Shown: positions 26,839 to 36,212, numbered from the stretch's first letter. The stretch: DNA of 64,000 nucleotides from Streptococcus sinensis (GCF_000767835.1 NZ_JPEN01000055.1:20666-84665); one strand, 5' to 3'. A program made the numbers and translations. The notes: generated by a model from the sequence alone, not told the origin.

Positions 26839-27471
26839 ATGGCTATTGAATTACTGACCCCCTTTACCAAGGTGGAATTAGAACCAGAAGTTAAAGATAA
26901 AAAACGCAAGCAGATTGGCATTTTAGGTGGGAATTTCAACCCTGTCCACCATGCTCATTTGGTTGTGGCGGATCAGGTCCGGCAACAGTTAGGCTTGGAT
27001 CAGGTCCTGCTCATGCCAGAGTACGAGCCGCCTCATGTGGATAAGAAAGAGACCATTGAGGAAAAGCATCGGCTGAAGATGCTGGAGCTGGCTATCGAGG
27101 GTATTGAAGGCCTAGGGATTGAAACCATTGAGCTGGAGCGCAAGGGAATTTCCTACACCTACGACACTATGAAGCTACTGACAGAGCAACATCCAGATAC
27201 GGACTATTACTTTATCATCGGTGCGGATATGGTAGACTATCTGCCTAAGTGGTACCGCATTGATGAGCTGGTTGAGCTGGTTCAGTTTGTCGGTGTTCAG
27301 CGGCCGCGCTACAAGGCGGGGACTTCTTACCCTGTCATCTGGGTGGATGTCCCCCTTATGGATATTTCCTCCAGTATGGTACGGGATTTTCTGGCTCAGG
27401 GACGAACTCCTAATTTTCTGCTACCTCAGCCAGTTTTAGACTATATCGAGAAAGAAGGGCTTTACCTATGA
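26839..27471 (+). CDS. nadD: Nicotinate-nucleotide adenylyltransferase
   Basis: A 210-residue nucleotidyltransferase that adenylates nicotinate mononucleotide to deamido-NAD in NAD synthesis. The (H/T)xGH-type motif is [15 protein letters not shown] near residues 28-42, and the second substrate motif [10 protein letters not shown] near 177-186. A 25-residue N-terminal extension before the catalytic core is normal in streptococci. Its end overlaps the yqeK start by four bases (ATGA). Confidence 0.96.
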   Translation: MAIELLTPFTKVELEPEVKDKKRKQIGILGGNFNPVHHAHLVVADQVRQQLGLDQVLLMPEYEPPHVDKKETIEEKHRLKMLELAIEGIEGLGIETIELERKGISYTYDTMKLLTEQHPDTDYYFIIGADMVDYLPKWYRIDELVELVQFVGVQRPRYKAGTSYPVIWVDVPLMDISSSMVRDFLAQGRTPNFLLPQPVLDYIEKEGLYL

Positions 27472-28070
27472 CCTATGAAAGCTATATCAGTATGAGCCGT
27501 GAGGCCTTGCTGGCTAAGATGGAAACAGTCATGCCCGAGAAACGCCTGCGGCATTGTCTGGGTGTGGAAAAAGCTGCCCGTGAATTAGCGGAGCGCTTCG
27601 GTCTTGACGTCGAAAAAGCGGGTCTGGCAGGACTCCTGCACGACTATGCGAAAAAGGTCTCGGATGAGGAATTTCTGGCCTTGATTGACAAATACCAGCT
27701 GGATCCTGACCTGAAAAATTGGGGTAATAATGTCTGGCATGGCATGGTGGGTATTTACAAGATTCAGGAAGACCTAGGGATGAAAGATGCAGAGATTCTG
27801 CGAGCTATCGAGATTCATACAGTGGGCAGTGGCACCATGTCTGAGCTGGACAAGGTCGTCTATGTCGCCGACTACATTGAGTACAACCGAGATTTTCCGG
27901 GAGTAGACAAGGCCAGAGAGTTAGCCCAGCAGTCGCTCAATCAAGCTGTGGCCTACGAAACAGCTCGGACCGTGGAGCATTTGGCTCACAAAGGAATCCC
28001 TATCTACCCGCAGACCCTGGAGACCTACAATGCTTTTGTAGGATATTTGAAGGAAATAAAAGAAAATTAA
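27468..28070 (+). CDS. yqeK: HD-domain Ap4A hydrolase YqeK
   Basis: A 200-residue HD-superfamily phosphohydrolase. Ligands visible are [12 protein letters not shown] (H near 29), LLHDYAKK (HD near 57-58), WHGMVG and EIHTVGS. The YqeK family hydrolyses diadenosine tetraphosphate symmetrically to two ADP. Coupled to nadD by an ATGA overlap and ten bases ahead of rsfS. Confidence 0.93.
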   Translation: MTYESYISMSREALLAKMETVMPEKRLRHCLGVEKAARELAERFGLDVEKAGLAGLLHDYAKKVSDEEFLALIDKYQLDPDLKNWGNNVWHGMVGIYKIQEDLGMKDAEILRAIEIHTVGSGTMSELDKVVYVADYIEYNRDFPGVDKARELAQQSLNQAVAYETARTVEHLAHKGIPIYPQTLETYNAFVGYLKEIKEN

Positions 28071-28079
28071 AGAGGAACT

Positions 28080-28445
28080 ATGAAAGAACAAGAATTATTG
28101 GAACTGGTCGTGAAGGCCGCCGATGAAAAGCGTGCAGAAGATATTGTGGCTTTGGACTTGCAAGGTCTGACTACTGTGACAGATTACTTTGTCATCGTCA
28201 GCTCGATGAATAGTCGTCAGCTGGATGCGGTCGCTGAAAATATCCGCGAGAAAGCTGCTGCGGCTGGAGTTTCTGCTGGCCATGTTGAGGGTGACGCAGC
28301 TGGTGGCTGGGTGCTCTTAGATTTGGGTGGCATCGTTGTCCATGTCTTTTCTGAGGAAATGCGGGCGCACTACAACCTAGAAAAACTCTGGCACGAAGCA
28401 ACTGGTGTGGATGTTGCAGCCTTATTGGAAGAAAAAAACAAGTGA
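28080..28445 (+). CDS. rsfS: Ribosomal silencing factor RsfS
   Basis: A 121-residue Iojap/RsfS protein that binds L14 on the 50S subunit and blocks subunit joining in starvation. The core signature [21 protein letters not shown] and the C-terminal [22 protein letters not shown] are complete. Ribosome site AGAGGAACT precedes the ATG. Fifth of the cluster; a terminator-like hairpin follows. Confidence 0.95.
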   Translation: MKEQELLELVVKAADEKRAEDIVALDLQGLTTVTDYFVIVSSMNSRQLDAVAENIREKAAAAGVSAGHVEGDAAGGWVLLDLGGIVVHVFSEEMRAHYNLEKLWHEATGVDVAALLEEKNK

Positions 28446-28472
28446 TTTTGCCCTTAGGCAGAAAGCAGAATT

Positions 28473-28505
28473 TAGCTCAGTCAGCCTGCTGGCTGGGCTA
28501 TTTTT
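28473..28505 (+). terminator. Possible terminator or attenuator after rsfS
   Basis: A bulged stem (TAGC...CAGCC at 28473-28486 with GGCTGGGCTA at 28491-28500) followed by TTTTTG. The next gene's ribosome site begins immediately after, so it may only reduce read-through. Confidence 0.5.
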
Positions 28506-28517
28506 GAAAGGAAAAGT

Positions 28518-29252
28518 ATGGCAACTTATGAAACCTTCGCGTCGGTTTACGATGCGATTATGGATGATTCTTTGTATGAGAAGTGGACGGATTTCAGCCT
28601 GCGTCATTTTCCCAAAGATAAGAAAAAGCTGCTGGAGCTGGCCTGTGGTACGGGCATTCAGTCTATCTATTTTAAGCAGGCTGGTTTTGAGGTGACGGGG
28701 CTGGATCTGAGTCAGGAAATGCTGGATTTGGCAGAGAAGCGCAGCAGAGAGGCTGGGTTGGACATTCCCTTTATCCAGGGCAATATGCTGGATTTGAGTG
28801 ACATTGGTCAGTTTGATTTGGTGACTTGCTATTCAGACTCGATTTGCTATATGGAGGATGAAGTGGATGTCGGTCAGGTCTTCGCAGAAGTTTACCAGCA
28901 TCTAAATGAGGGCGGTCGCTTTATCTTTGACGTGCACTCGATTTACCAGATTGATGAGGTTTTTCCCGGCTATTCCTATCATGAAAATGCTGAAAATTTT
29001 GCCATGGTGTGGGATTCCTATGTGGACGAACCGCCTCATTCCATCGTGCATGAGCTGACCTTCTTTGTCCAAGATGAGGATGGGCGATTCACGCGCCATG
29101 ATGAAGTACACGAGGAGCGGACCTATGAGATTCTGACCTATGATATTTTGTTGGAGCAGGCTGGCTTTAAGAATGTCAAGGTGTACGCGGACTTTGAGGA
29201 CAAGGAGCCAACCGACAAGAGCGCTCGCTGGTTCTTTGTCGTGGAGAAATAG
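28518..29252 (+). CDS. Class I SAM-dependent methyltransferase (YqeM-like)
   Basis: A 244-residue methyltransferase. Motif I is LLELACGTGIQSIYF near residue 38, the acidic motif VTGLDLSQEMLDLAEKRS follows, and FDLVTCYSDSICYM near residue 95 is the post-I region. In Firmicutes a YqeM-type methyltransferase ends this cluster; substrate unknown. Ribosome site GAAAGGAAAAGT precedes the ATG. A low-GC gene pair follows 15 bases later. Confidence 0.88.
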   Translation: MATYETFASVYDAIMDDSLYEKWTDFSLRHFPKDKKKLLELACGTGIQSIYFKQAGFEVTGLDLSQEMLDLAEKRSREAGLDIPFIQGNMLDLSDIGQFDLVTCYSDSICYMEDEVDVGQVFAEVYQHLNEGGRFIFDVHSIYQIDEVFPGYSYHENAENFAMVWDSYVDEPPHSIVHELTFFVQDEDGRFTRHDEVHEERTYEILTYDILLEQAGFKNVKVYADFEDKEPTDKSARWFFVVEK

Positions 29253-29267
29253 AAGGAGCTTTTTATT

Positions 29268-29531
29268 ATGGCAAATAATGATAGGATTTTATTTTGCCTA
29301 GTCATTTTGTATTTTCTGTTCTATTTAGTGAGATTTTATGTTAAAAACTGGAACAGAAAAAAAATAGAGAATTTTTTAAATTCACTGATAGATAAGTTGA
29401 AAGAAATATATTCAAGTGACTGGGATCTTATCAAGAATAAATTACTTTCTGCAAAAGTAGTAAAAAAAAATTTTAGGGGTTATGCTGGGAGTAAGTATTC
29501 TAATAGCATTACTCTGTTTATATTTAGTTAG
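29268..29531 (+). CDS. Low-GC membrane protein, N-terminal fragment (frame broken at A9)
   Basis: A 90-residue ORF with a hydrophobic N-terminal helix (RILFCLVILYFLFYLVRFYV) and a charged helical stretch up to about residue 66, preceded by a good AGAAGGAG ribosome site. After an A9 run (29462-29470) the frame leads to [11 protein letters not shown], which does not resemble a natural C-terminus. Dropping one A joins it to the next ORF to give one 257-residue membrane protein. The region is strikingly A+T-rich beside its neighbours, suggesting acquisition. Family not recognised. Confidence 0.55.
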   Translation: MANNDRILFCLVILYFLFYLVRFYVKNWNRKKIENFLNSLIDKLKEIYSSDWDLIKNKLLSAKVVKKNFRGYAGSKYSNSITLFIFS

Positions 29532-30042
29532 GTTGATATTGAAATATCCAATTTCATTTTTTAATAAGATATTAGACGTAGAGAAAGAAAATGGCTTTGA
29601 GTTGTTAAAATATATAATATTCCCTATTTTTTCAGCTTTTTGTTTTGTTAAATACTTAAAATCAGTAAAAATTCATAGCAAAGTGTTGGAATTAATTATA
29701 AAATTTTATGATGAAATTTTGATACAATTGTCAAATAATATGTTATTGATATTCCTTATTATCGTTCTATTTTTAATACCTCATCTACTTAAGTTCTTCG
29801 TAAGAAAGGAATCACCGATAATAAAAGAGATTGCTATTTATTTTTCTAAATGGATTCAAATTGTTACAATTATACTATTATTTATTTTAATTGTCGGGAC
29901 TTATGTTCTTTTATTGGATGATTTAAATAATAATCAGGTTGATTCGTATACAATTATCCCTTTGTTTATTGCGGGTTGTATGATTTGTTCAAATATTATT
30001 ATTAAATTATTAGCTACTATACATGATGGTGAGACAGAATGA
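29482..30042 (+). CDS. Low-GC multi-pass membrane protein, C-terminal part
   Basis: A 186-residue ORF in the +1 frame relative to the preceding one, overlapping it by 50 bases. It has about five hydrophobic helices: residues 3-20, 43-58, 88-107, 127-147 and 158-176. Upstream of its ATG the same frame reads KKILGV into the A9 run, completing the first helix, so the ATG at 29482 is probably internal to a longer frameshifted gene. If it is used, AGGGG lies only three bases before it. The last codons overlap tmcAL (ATGA). Function unknown. Confidence 0.55.
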   Translation: MLGVSILIALLCLYLVRLILKYPISFFNKILDVEKENGFELLKYIIFPIFSAFCFVKYLKSVKIHSKVLELIIKFYDEILIQLSNNMLLIFLIIVLFLIPHLLKFFVRKESPIIKEIAIYFSKWIQIVTIILLFILIVGTYVLLLDDLNNNQVDSYTIIPLFIAGCMICSNIIIKLLATIHDGETE

Positions 30043-31130
30043 CAGTGACTGGTATTATCGCAGAGTTTAATCCTTTCCATAAGGGACACAAATATCTGCT
30101 GGATCAAGCTTCTGGTCTGAAAATCATCGCCATGAGTGGTAATTTCGTCCAGCGAGGCGAGCCGGCTATCGTGGACAAGTGGACTCGGGCCCAGATGGCT
30201 TTAGAAGCCGGAGCGGATCTGGTCGTTGAGTTGCCTTTCTTGGTCAGCGTTCAGGCGGCGGATTTTTTCGCTAAGGGAGCGGTAGACATCTTAGAGAGGC
30301 TGGGCATTGATTATCTGACTTTTGGGACTGAGGAAGTGCTGGACTACGAGAGTATTTCTAGGGTCTATGGTGAAAAGGCAGAGCAGATGGAGGCTTATCT
30401 GGCTGGCTTGCCTGATTCTCTATCCTATCCTCAAAAGACTCAGGCCATGTGGCAGGAGTTTGCAGGGCTCAATTTCTCAGGCTCTACTCCCAATCATATC
30501 TTGGGCTTGGCCTATGCCAAAGCTGTGGCGGGAAAGGCTATAAAACTGTGTCCGATTCAACGTCAGGGGGCTGGCTATCATTCCTTGTCAGCTAAGCAGG
30601 AATTTGCGTCCGCAACTGCCCTTCGCCAGAATCTGGATCAGCCAGCCTTTCTCAAAAAATTCACTCCAAGCTATAAGCTGCTTGAGACGGCACCCAAGGT
30701 GACCTGGTCGGACCTCTTTCCTTATCTCCGTTACCAGATAGTGACCTGTCCAGATTTGACAGACTTTTATCAGGTCAATCAGGAATTGGCTGTTCGGATT
30801 AGGGAGGTCTTGAAAAGCAGTGAGACTATAGAAGAGCTAGTTGATCAAGTGGCGACCAAGCGCTATACCAAGGCTCGGGTTCGGCGTCTGCTGACCTATA
30901 TCCTAGTCGGAGCTAGACAAGAAGAGCTTCCACCAGGCATTCATATTTTAGGCTTTTCCGAGCAGGGACGCCAGCATTTGTCCCAGCTTAAAGGAAAGGT
31001 TGAATTCGTCAGCCGTATCGGCAAGGAGCCATGGGACAGTCTGACCCAGCAGGCAGACAAGGTCTATCAGCTGGGCAATCCCGCATTTATGGAACAGAAT
31101 TTTGGGCGAATTCCAATACAGGTTGATTGA
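30039..31130 (+). CDS. tmcAL: tRNA(Met) cytidine acetate ligase
   Basis: A 363-residue nucleotidyltransferase-fold enzyme (formerly YlbM). It activates acetate with ATP and forms N4-acetylcytidine at the wobble base of elongator tRNA-Met. The motif [17 protein letters not shown] near the N-terminus includes the HxGH signature; [15 protein letters not shown] and [13 protein letters not shown] are also family-specific. Its start overlaps the low-GC ORF by four bases. Confidence 0.93.
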   Translation: MTVTGIIAEFNPFHKGHKYLLDQASGLKIIAMSGNFVQRGEPAIVDKWTRAQMALEAGADLVVELPFLVSVQAADFFAKGAVDILERLGIDYLTFGTEEVLDYESISRVYGEKAEQMEAYLAGLPDSLSYPQKTQAMWQEFAGLNFSGSTPNHILGLAYAKAVAGKAIKLCPIQRQGAGYHSLSAKQEFASATALRQNLDQPAFLKKFTPSYKLLETAPKVTWSDLFPYLRYQIVTCPDLTDFYQVNQELAVRIREVLKSSETIEELVDQVATKRYTKARVRRLLTYILVGARQEELPPGIHILGFSEQGRQHLSQLKGKVEFVSRIGKEPWDSLTQQADKVYQLGNPAFMEQNFGRIPIQVD

Positions 31131-31208
31131 TAAAATGTTTATATGAAATGGCGTCCCTTTTATATTTACTTAAAATTTCAGGAAAAACTAGCATTTTCCT
31201 TGAAAAAG

Positions 31209-31217
31209 TGATAAAAT
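31209..31217 (+). promoter_or_regulatory. fba promoter, extended -10
   Basis: TG-A-TAAAAT with the hexamer at 31212-31217, 52 bases before the start codon; -35 weak. AGGAGG ribosome site at about 31252-31258. Confidence 0.6.
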
Positions 31218-31268
31218 AAACAATGTAAGTGGTTTAATCCACAAAAAATAAGAGGAGGCCTGATAACA

Positions 31269-32150
31269 ATGGCAATCGTTTCAGCAGAAAAATTTGTCCA
31301 AGCAGCTCGTGACAATGGTTACGCAGTTGGTGGATTCAACACAAACAACCTTGAGTGGACTCAAGCTATCCTGCGTGCGGCAGAAGCTAAAAAAGCTCCA
31401 GTTTTGATCCAAACTTCTATGGGTGCTGCTAAGTACATGGGTGGATACAAGGTATGTAAATCTCTCATTGAAAACCTTGTAGAATCAATGGGTATTACTG
31501 TACCAGTAGCTATCCACCTTGACCACGGTCACTACGAAGATGCACTTGAGTGTATTCGAGTTGGTTATACTTCAGTTATGTTTGACGGTTCACACCTTCC
31601 AGTTGAAGAAAACCTTGAAAAAGCTCGTAAAGTTGTAGAATTTGCTCATGCAAACGGCGTGTCAGTAGAAGCTGAAGTTGGTACTATCGGTGGTGAAGAA
31701 GACGGAATCATTGGTGATGGCGAATTGGCTCCAATTGAAGATGCTAAAGCAATGGTTGCAACTGGTATTGACTTCTTGGCAGCTGGTATCGGTAACATCC
31801 ACGGTCCTTACCCAGCAAACTGGAAAGGTCTTCACCTTGATCACTTGCAAAAATTGACAGAAGCAGTTCCAGGATTCCCAATCGTATTGCATGGTGGTTC
31901 AGGTATTCCTGATGACCAAATCCAAGCAGCTATCAAACTTGGTGTTGCGAAAGTTAACGTTAACACTGAATGCCAAATCGCATTCGCTAACGCAACTCGC
32001 AAATTTGCTCGTGACTACGAAGCAAATGAAGCAGAATACGACAAGAAGAAACTCTTCGACCCACGTAAATTCTTGGCTGAAGGTGTCAAAGCTATCCAAG
32101 CATCTGTTGAAGAACGTATCGACGTCTTCGGTTCAGAAGGTAAAGCTTAA
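31269..32150 (+). CDS. fba: Class II fructose-bisphosphate aldolase
   Basis: A 293-residue zinc-dependent aldolase of glycolysis, splitting fructose-1,6-bisphosphate to DHAP and glyceraldehyde-3-phosphate. Zinc ligands lie in IHLDHGHYED (about residues 81-90), GNIHGPYP and IVLHGGSGI. Codon use is strongly biased in the way of highly expressed genes, unlike the flanking genes. Monocistronic with its own promoter and terminator. Confidence 0.97.
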   Translation: MAIVSAEKFVQAARDNGYAVGGFNTNNLEWTQAILRAAEAKKAPVLIQTSMGAAKYMGGYKVCKSLIENLVESMGITVPVAIHLDHGHYEDALECIRVGYTSVMFDGSHLPVEENLEKARKVVEFAHANGVSVEAEVGTIGGEEDGIIGDGELAPIEDAKAMVATGIDFLAAGIGNIHGPYPANWKGLHLDHLQKLTEAVPGFPIVLHGGSGIPDDQIQAAIKLGVAKVNVNTECQIAFANATRKFARDYEANEAEYDKKKLFDPRKFLAEGVKAIQASVEERIDVFGSEGKA

Positions 32151-32170
32151 TTAGGCTATATACAAAACGG

Positions 32171-32198
32171 AAACCTGCCCGTAAGGGTAGGTTTTTTG
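32171..32198 (+). terminator. fba terminator
   Basis: AAACCTGCCC (32171-32180), GTAA loop, GGGTAGGTTT (32185-32194), one G-U pair, then TTTT. Confidence 0.92.
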
Positions 32199-32351
32199 GT
32201 GTGTGATAAAATATAATAATTATTTTTAAATTACCTATGTTCGTTTGGAAGTAAAAGTGGTAGCATAGTGAGGAGATAAGATTCTATTTTTCTGAGTTAG
32301 ATAGGAAAAAGGTCTGTAACATGAATTGAATGATAGGATATTGAGAAACGT

Positions 32352-33344
32352 ATGGCAATGATAGAAGTGGAACATCTTCAGAAAAATTTTGTGAAGACAG
32401 TTAAGGAACCAGGGTTAAAGGGGGCTTTACGCTCCTTTATTCATCCTGAAAAGCAGACCTTTGAAGCGGTTAGGGATTTGACTTTTGAGGTGCCTAAGGG
32501 GCAGATTTTAGGCTTTATCGGGGCAAATGGTGCTGGGAAGTCGACAACCATCAAAATGTTGACAGGGATTTTAAAGCCGACATCGGGCTATTGTCGGATC
32601 AATGGCAAGATTCCTCAGGATAATCGCCAAGATTATGTCAAGGATATTGGAGTTGTTTTTGGACAACGCACCCAGCTATGGTGGGATTTGGCTTTGCAAG
32701 AGACCTACACGGTCTTGAAAGAGATTTACGATGTGCCAGACTCGCTCTTCCATAAGCGAATGGATTTTTTGAATGAAGTCTTGGATTTGAAGGAATTTAT
32801 CAAAGACCCCGTGCGAACTCTTTCACTGGGACAACGGATGCGGGCTGATATCGCAGCTTCCTTGCTTCACAATCCCAAGGTTCTCTTTTTAGATGAGCCG
32901 ACCATTGGTTTGGACGTTTCGGTCAAGGACAACATTCGTCGGGCTATCACCCAGATAAATCAAGAGGAAGAAACAACCATTCTCTTGACCACTCACGACC
33001 TGAGTGATATTGAGCAACTTTGTGATCGGATTTTTATGATTGACAAGGGGCAGGAGATTTTTGATGGAACGGTGAGCCAGCTCAAGGCCACTTTTGGCAA
33101 GATGAAGACTCTCTCCTTTGAACTGGTGCCAGGTCAAAATCATCTCGTCTCTCACTATGAAGGCTTACCTGATATGACCATTGATAGACAAGGAAACAGC
33201 CTCAATATTGAATTTGATAGTTCATGCTATCAGTCTGCTGATATTATCAAACAAACCCTGTCTGATTTTGAAATCCGCGATTTGAAGATGATGGATACGG
33301 ATATTGAGGATATTATCCGTCGCTTCTATCGAAAGGAGCTCTAA
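32352..33344 (+). CDS. ABC-2 type transporter ATP-binding protein
   Basis: A 330-residue ATPase with Walker A GANGAGKSTTIKML near residue 57, signature LSLGQRMRADIAASLL near 157 and Walker B VLFLDEPTIGLD near 178. The N-terminal extension and the C-terminal domain after residue 240 are typical of the DrrA-like group paired with ABC2_membrane_6 permeases. The operon goes on with two permeases, forming a heteromeric exporter. Substrate unknown. Ribosome site is weak (GAGAAACG); an alternative ATG lies six bases on. Confidence 0.9.
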   Translation: MAMIEVEHLQKNFVKTVKEPGLKGALRSFIHPEKQTFEAVRDLTFEVPKGQILGFIGANGAGKSTTIKMLTGILKPTSGYCRINGKIPQDNRQDYVKDIGVVFGQRTQLWWDLALQETYTVLKEIYDVPDSLFHKRMDFLNEVLDLKEFIKDPVRTLSLGQRMRADIAASLLHNPKVLFLDEPTIGLDVSVKDNIRRAITQINQEEETTILLTTHDLSDIEQLCDRIFMIDKGQEIFDGTVSQLKATFGKMKTLSFELVPGQNHLVSHYEGLPDMTIDRQGNSLNIEFDSSCYQSADIIKQTLSDFEIRDLKMMDTDIEDIIRRFYRKEL

Positions 33345-33345
33345 G

Positions 33346-34164
33346 ATGGTCAAATTGTGGAGACGTTATAAACCCTTTATCAATGCAGGGATTCAGGAGT
33401 TGATTACCTATCGAGTCAACTTTATTCTCTATCGGATTGGCGATGTCATGGGGGCTTTTGTGGCTTTTTATCTCTGGAAGGCTGTCTTTGATTCCTCGCA
33501 GGAATCCTTGATTCAGGGTTTCAGCATGGCAGATATCACCCTCTACATCATCATGAGTTTTGTGACCAATCTTTTGACCAGGTCGGATAGCTCTTTTATG
33601 ATTGGTGAGGAGGTCAAGGATGGTTCTATTATCATGCGCTTGTTGCGACCGGTGCATTTTGCGGCCTCTTATCTCTTCACCGAACTTGGTTCCAAGTGGT
33701 TGATTTTTATCAGTGTAGGGCTGCCATTTTTAACTGTCATTGTTTTGATGAAAATCTTATCTGGGCAAGGGATTTTGGAAGTGCTGGGATTAACTGTCCT
33801 TTATCTCTTTAGCTTAACGCTAGCCTACCTGATTAACTTTTTCTTTAATATCTGCTTTGGATTTTCAGCCTTTGTGTTTAAAAATCTATGGGGTTCCAAT
33901 TTACTCAAGACTTCAATAGTGGCCTTTATGTCTGGAAGTTTGATTCCCTTGGCTTTCTTTCCTAAAATCGTTTCAGATATTCTGTCCTTTTTGCCTTTTT
34001 CATCCTTGATTTACACTCCGGTTATGATTATCGTTGGGAAATACGATACTAGTCAGATTCTTCAAGCACTTTTGCTCCAGTTCTTCTGGCTCTTAGTGAT
34101 GGCGGGCTTGTCTCAGTTGATTTGGAAACGAGTCCAGTCATTTATCACCATTCAAGGAGGTTAG
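33346..34164 (+). CDS. ABC-2 family transporter permease
   Basis: A 272-residue membrane protein with six hydrophobic segments, typical of ABC2_membrane_6 (DUF990-like) permeases. The start at 33346 (MVKLWRRYKPFINAG) follows AAAGGAGCTCTAAG, one base after the ATPase stop; the longer open frame overlaps the ATPase and is not used. Two bases separate its stop from the second permease. Confidence 0.9.
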   Translation: MVKLWRRYKPFINAGIQELITYRVNFILYRIGDVMGAFVAFYLWKAVFDSSQESLIQGFSMADITLYIIMSFVTNLLTRSDSSFMIGEEVKDGSIIMRLLRPVHFAASYLFTELGSKWLIFISVGLPFLTVIVLMKILSGQGILEVLGLTVLYLFSLTLAYLINFFFNICFGFSAFVFKNLWGSNLLKTSIVAFMSGSLIPLAFFPKIVSDILSFLPFSSLIYTPVMIIVGKYDTSQILQALLLQFFWLLVMAGLSQLIWKRVQSFITIQGG

Positions 34165-34165
34165 T

Positions 34166-34951
34166 ATGAAAAAATATCAACGCATGCATCTGATTTTTAT
34201 CAGACAATACATCAAGCAAATCATGGAATACAAGGTTGATTTTGTGGTTGGTGTTTTAGGTGTCTTCTTGACCCAAGGCTTGAACCTCTTATTTCTCAAC
34301 GTGCTCTTCCAACACATCCCTTCCTTGGAAGGCTGGACATTCCAAGAGATTGCCTTTATCTATGGCTTTTCCTTGATTCCCAAGGGACTGGACCATCTCT
34401 TTTTTGACAATCTCTGGGCACTAGGCCAACGCCTAGTCCGAAAAGGGGAGTTTGACAAGTATCTGACGCGTCCTATCAATCCTCTCTTCCACATCCTAGT
34501 TGAGACCTTTCAGATTGATGCCTTGGGCGAACTTTTGGTCGGTGGCATTCTGCTAGCGACAACGGTGACCAGTATTGCCTGGACTCTTCCCAAATTCTTG
34601 CTTTTCCTAGTTTGTATTCCTTTTGCGACCTTGATTTATACTTCCTTAAAAATAGCGACTGCTAGTATCGCTTTTTGGACCAAGCAGTCAGGTGCCATGA
34701 TTTACATTTTCTATATGTTTAATGACTTTGCCAAGTATCCGATTTCCATTTACAATTCGCTCCTTCGTTGGTTGATCAGCTTTATCGTGCCTTTCGCCTT
34801 TACAGCCTACTATCCTGCCAGCTATTTCTTGCAGGATAAGGATGGACTCTTTAATATCGGTGGTTTGATTCTGATTTCTCTTATCTTCTTTGTCATTTCC
34901 TTGAAACTATGGGACAGGGGCTTAGACGCCTACGAAAGTGCAGGATCGTAA
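34166..34951 (+). CDS. ABC-2 family transporter permease
   Basis: A 261-residue membrane protein with about six helices, distantly similar in layout to its neighbour (ILVETFQIDALGELLVGG region; hydrophobic C-terminus). Ribosome site AAGGAGG immediately precedes the ATG. With the preceding ATPase and permease it forms an export complex. No adjacent regulator or biosynthetic gene reveals the cargo. Confidence 0.9.
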   Translation: MKKYQRMHLIFIRQYIKQIMEYKVDFVVGVLGVFLTQGLNLLFLNVLFQHIPSLEGWTFQEIAFIYGFSLIPKGLDHLFFDNLWALGQRLVRKGEFDKYLTRPINPLFHILVETFQIDALGELLVGGILLATTVTSIAWTLPKFLLFLVCIPFATLIYTSLKIATASIAFWTKQSGAMIYIFYMFNDFAKYPISIYNSLLRWLISFIVPFAFTAYYPASYFLQDKDGLFNIGGLILISLIFFVISLKLWDRGLDAYESAGS

Positions 34952-35001
34952 GATAGAAAATATGATTAGCCCTAAAGCTTAAATCAAGAAAGGATTTTAA
35001 G

Positions 35002-35460
35002 ATGATAGTAATTGAAGAAGTGAAGGAAGAAAAACAAAAGATGCTAGTGGTTAGCGAAGTTTTGAAGGATCTGCCAGAGTGGTTTGGAATACCTGAAAGC
35101 ACACAAGCTTACATTGAAGGAGCCGCGGATTTGCAAGTTTGGGCTGCCTATCAGGAGAGTGATTTGGCTGGCTTTATCAGCTTATCTTACTCTAGCGAAG
35201 ATTGTGCTGAGATTGACTGCTTGGCTGTTAAGAAATGCTATCATAGAGCGGGAATTGGCAGTCAACTTCTAGGAGCTTTGGAAAGTACTGCTCGTCAAAA
35301 AGCATCCTACCTGCAAGTCAAAACGGTAGCACCAGGTCATTATTCTACTTACGACAAGACGAACGCTTTCTATCAGGCTCAGGGCTTTAAAAAGTTAGAA
35401 ATCTTTCCTGAACTTTGGGATAAGAGCAACCCTTGTTTGATTTGGGTTAAAAAGTTGTGA
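35002..35460 (+). CDS. GNAT family N-acetyltransferase
   Basis: A 152-residue acetyltransferase. The acetyl-CoA-binding loop is YHRAGIGSQLLGALE near residue 81, preceded by the strand IDCLAVKK, and the C-terminal part has YDKTNAFYQAQGFKKLE, a typical GNAT finish. Substrate unknown. Ribosome site AAAGGATTTTAAG. The stop codon lies only eight bases from the tRNA promoter. Confidence 0.87.
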   Translation: MIVIEEVKEEKQKMLVVSEVLKDLPEWFGIPESTQAYIEGAADLQVWAAYQESDLAGFISLSYSSEDCAEIDCLAVKKCYHRAGIGSQLLGALESTARQKASYLQVKTVAPGHYSTYDKTNAFYQAQGFKKLEIFPELWDKSNPCLIWVKKL

Positions 35461-35468
35461 AATTTCCC

Positions 35469-35496
35469 TTGACAAAAAAACTCAAGATGCTAAAAT
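35469..35496 (+). promoter_or_regulatory. tRNA-Thr promoter
   Basis: TTGACA (35469-35474), a 16-bp spacer and TAAAAT (35491-35496), 15 bases before the tRNA. Confidence 0.8.
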
Positions 35497-35510
35497 AAAA
35501 GGGAAAAGGC

Positions 35511-35583
35511 GCCGATTTAGCTCAGTTGGTAGAGCAACGCACTCGTAACGCGTAGGTCACAGGTTCGATCCCTGCAATCGGCA
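35511..35583 (+). tRNA. tRNA-Thr (anticodon CGT)
   Basis: A 73-base cloverleaf. The acceptor stem is GCCGATT with AATCGGC, and the D arm is GCTC-AGTTGGTA-GAGC. The anticodon loop CTCGTAA gives CGT and reads ACG. The T arm is ACAGG-TTCGATC-CCTGC, with one mismatch at its base. The anticodon stem has one A-C mismatch next to the loop. The CCA end is not encoded and must be added. Confidence 0.95.
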
Positions 35584-35596
35584 TGTTTATAAAGGG

Positions 35597-35629
35597 AAAT
35601 CTTGTTAAACCAAGGTTTCTTTTTTTTTA
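35597..35629 (+). terminator. tRNA-Thr terminator
   Basis: AAATCTTG (35597-35604) pairs with CAAGGTTT (35611-35618), one G-U pair, followed by a nine-T run. Confidence 0.8.
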
Positions 35630-35655
35630 CTTGTGAAGAAACGGAATGTTCACCT

Positions 35656-35733
35656 AGTCGATTTAACCACTTACCAGTCGATATTGACCACTTACTGAAA
35701 ATCCCTTGTTTCTTTTCAAGGAATTGTTATAAT
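35656..35733 (+). promoter_or_regulatory. LytTR-type operator and promoter of the LytTR/LiaF-like operon
   Basis: ACCACTTAC occurs twice (35666-35674 and 35687-35695), exactly 12 bp apart, i.e. one repeat per 21 bp (two helical turns); AGTCGAT is also repeated upstream of each. LytTR proteins such as AgrA bind 9-bp direct repeats with this spacing. An extended -10, TG-T-TATAAT (hexamer 35728-35733), with TTGTTT at 35706-35711, follows. Autoactivation is the natural reading. Confidence 0.7.
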
Positions 35734-35760
35734 AAAAATAGGAAGAGGGGAGAAGTGCAT

Positions 35761-36207
35761 ATGAAAGTTCGGATTGAGCTAGATGACAGTTTAGCTGATA
35801 CAGAATTAGTGATTCGAGTATCTCGGATTGATGAACGAATTCAAAAAATTCAAGATGTCCTAGAAGAATCTGCTGCTCCCACCATCCTCTTTTATAAGGA
35901 AAGTAGTGAGTATTTTGTGGAGTTAGCGGAGATTCTCTTTTTTGAGACCGATGGAGCTAAAATATTTGCCCATGCTTGCAACGATGCTTATGAAGTCAAG
36001 TTGAAACTCTACGAATTGGAGGAATTACTTCCCCGCTATTTTTGCAGGATTTCCAAATCAACCATTGTGAATGCTAAGGCAATCTATTCTTTAGAAAAGT
36101 CTTTCTCAGGCACCAGTTCTGTACAGTTTTCTAAAACGCATAAGAAAGTGCATGTTTCAAGGCACTATTATCAGTTGTTAAAAGAAAAGTTAAGTGAAGT
36201 GAGGTAA
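35761..36207 (+). CDS. LytTR-domain DNA-binding regulator
   Basis: A 148-residue protein. Residues 1-45 form a short N-terminal region and 50-145 a LytTR domain (EILFFETDGAKIFAHACND, LPRYFCRISKSTIVNAKAI, KVHVSRHYYQLLKEKL). There is no receiver domain, so it is not phosphorylated like AgrA; it resembles the stand-alone regulators of streptococcal LytTR systems such as HdrR/BrsR, which are held in check by a partner membrane protein. I start at 35761 behind GAGGGGAGAAG; the upstream open frame covers the promoter. Five bases before the membrane partner gene. Confidence 0.88.
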   Translation: MKVRIELDDSLADTELVIRVSRIDERIQKIQDVLEESAAPTILFYKESSEYFVELAEILFFETDGAKIFAHACNDAYEVKLKLYELEELLPRYFCRISKSTIVNAKAIYSLEKSFSGTSSVQFSKTHKKVHVSRHYYQLLKEKLSEVR

Positions 36208-36212
36208 TCATC

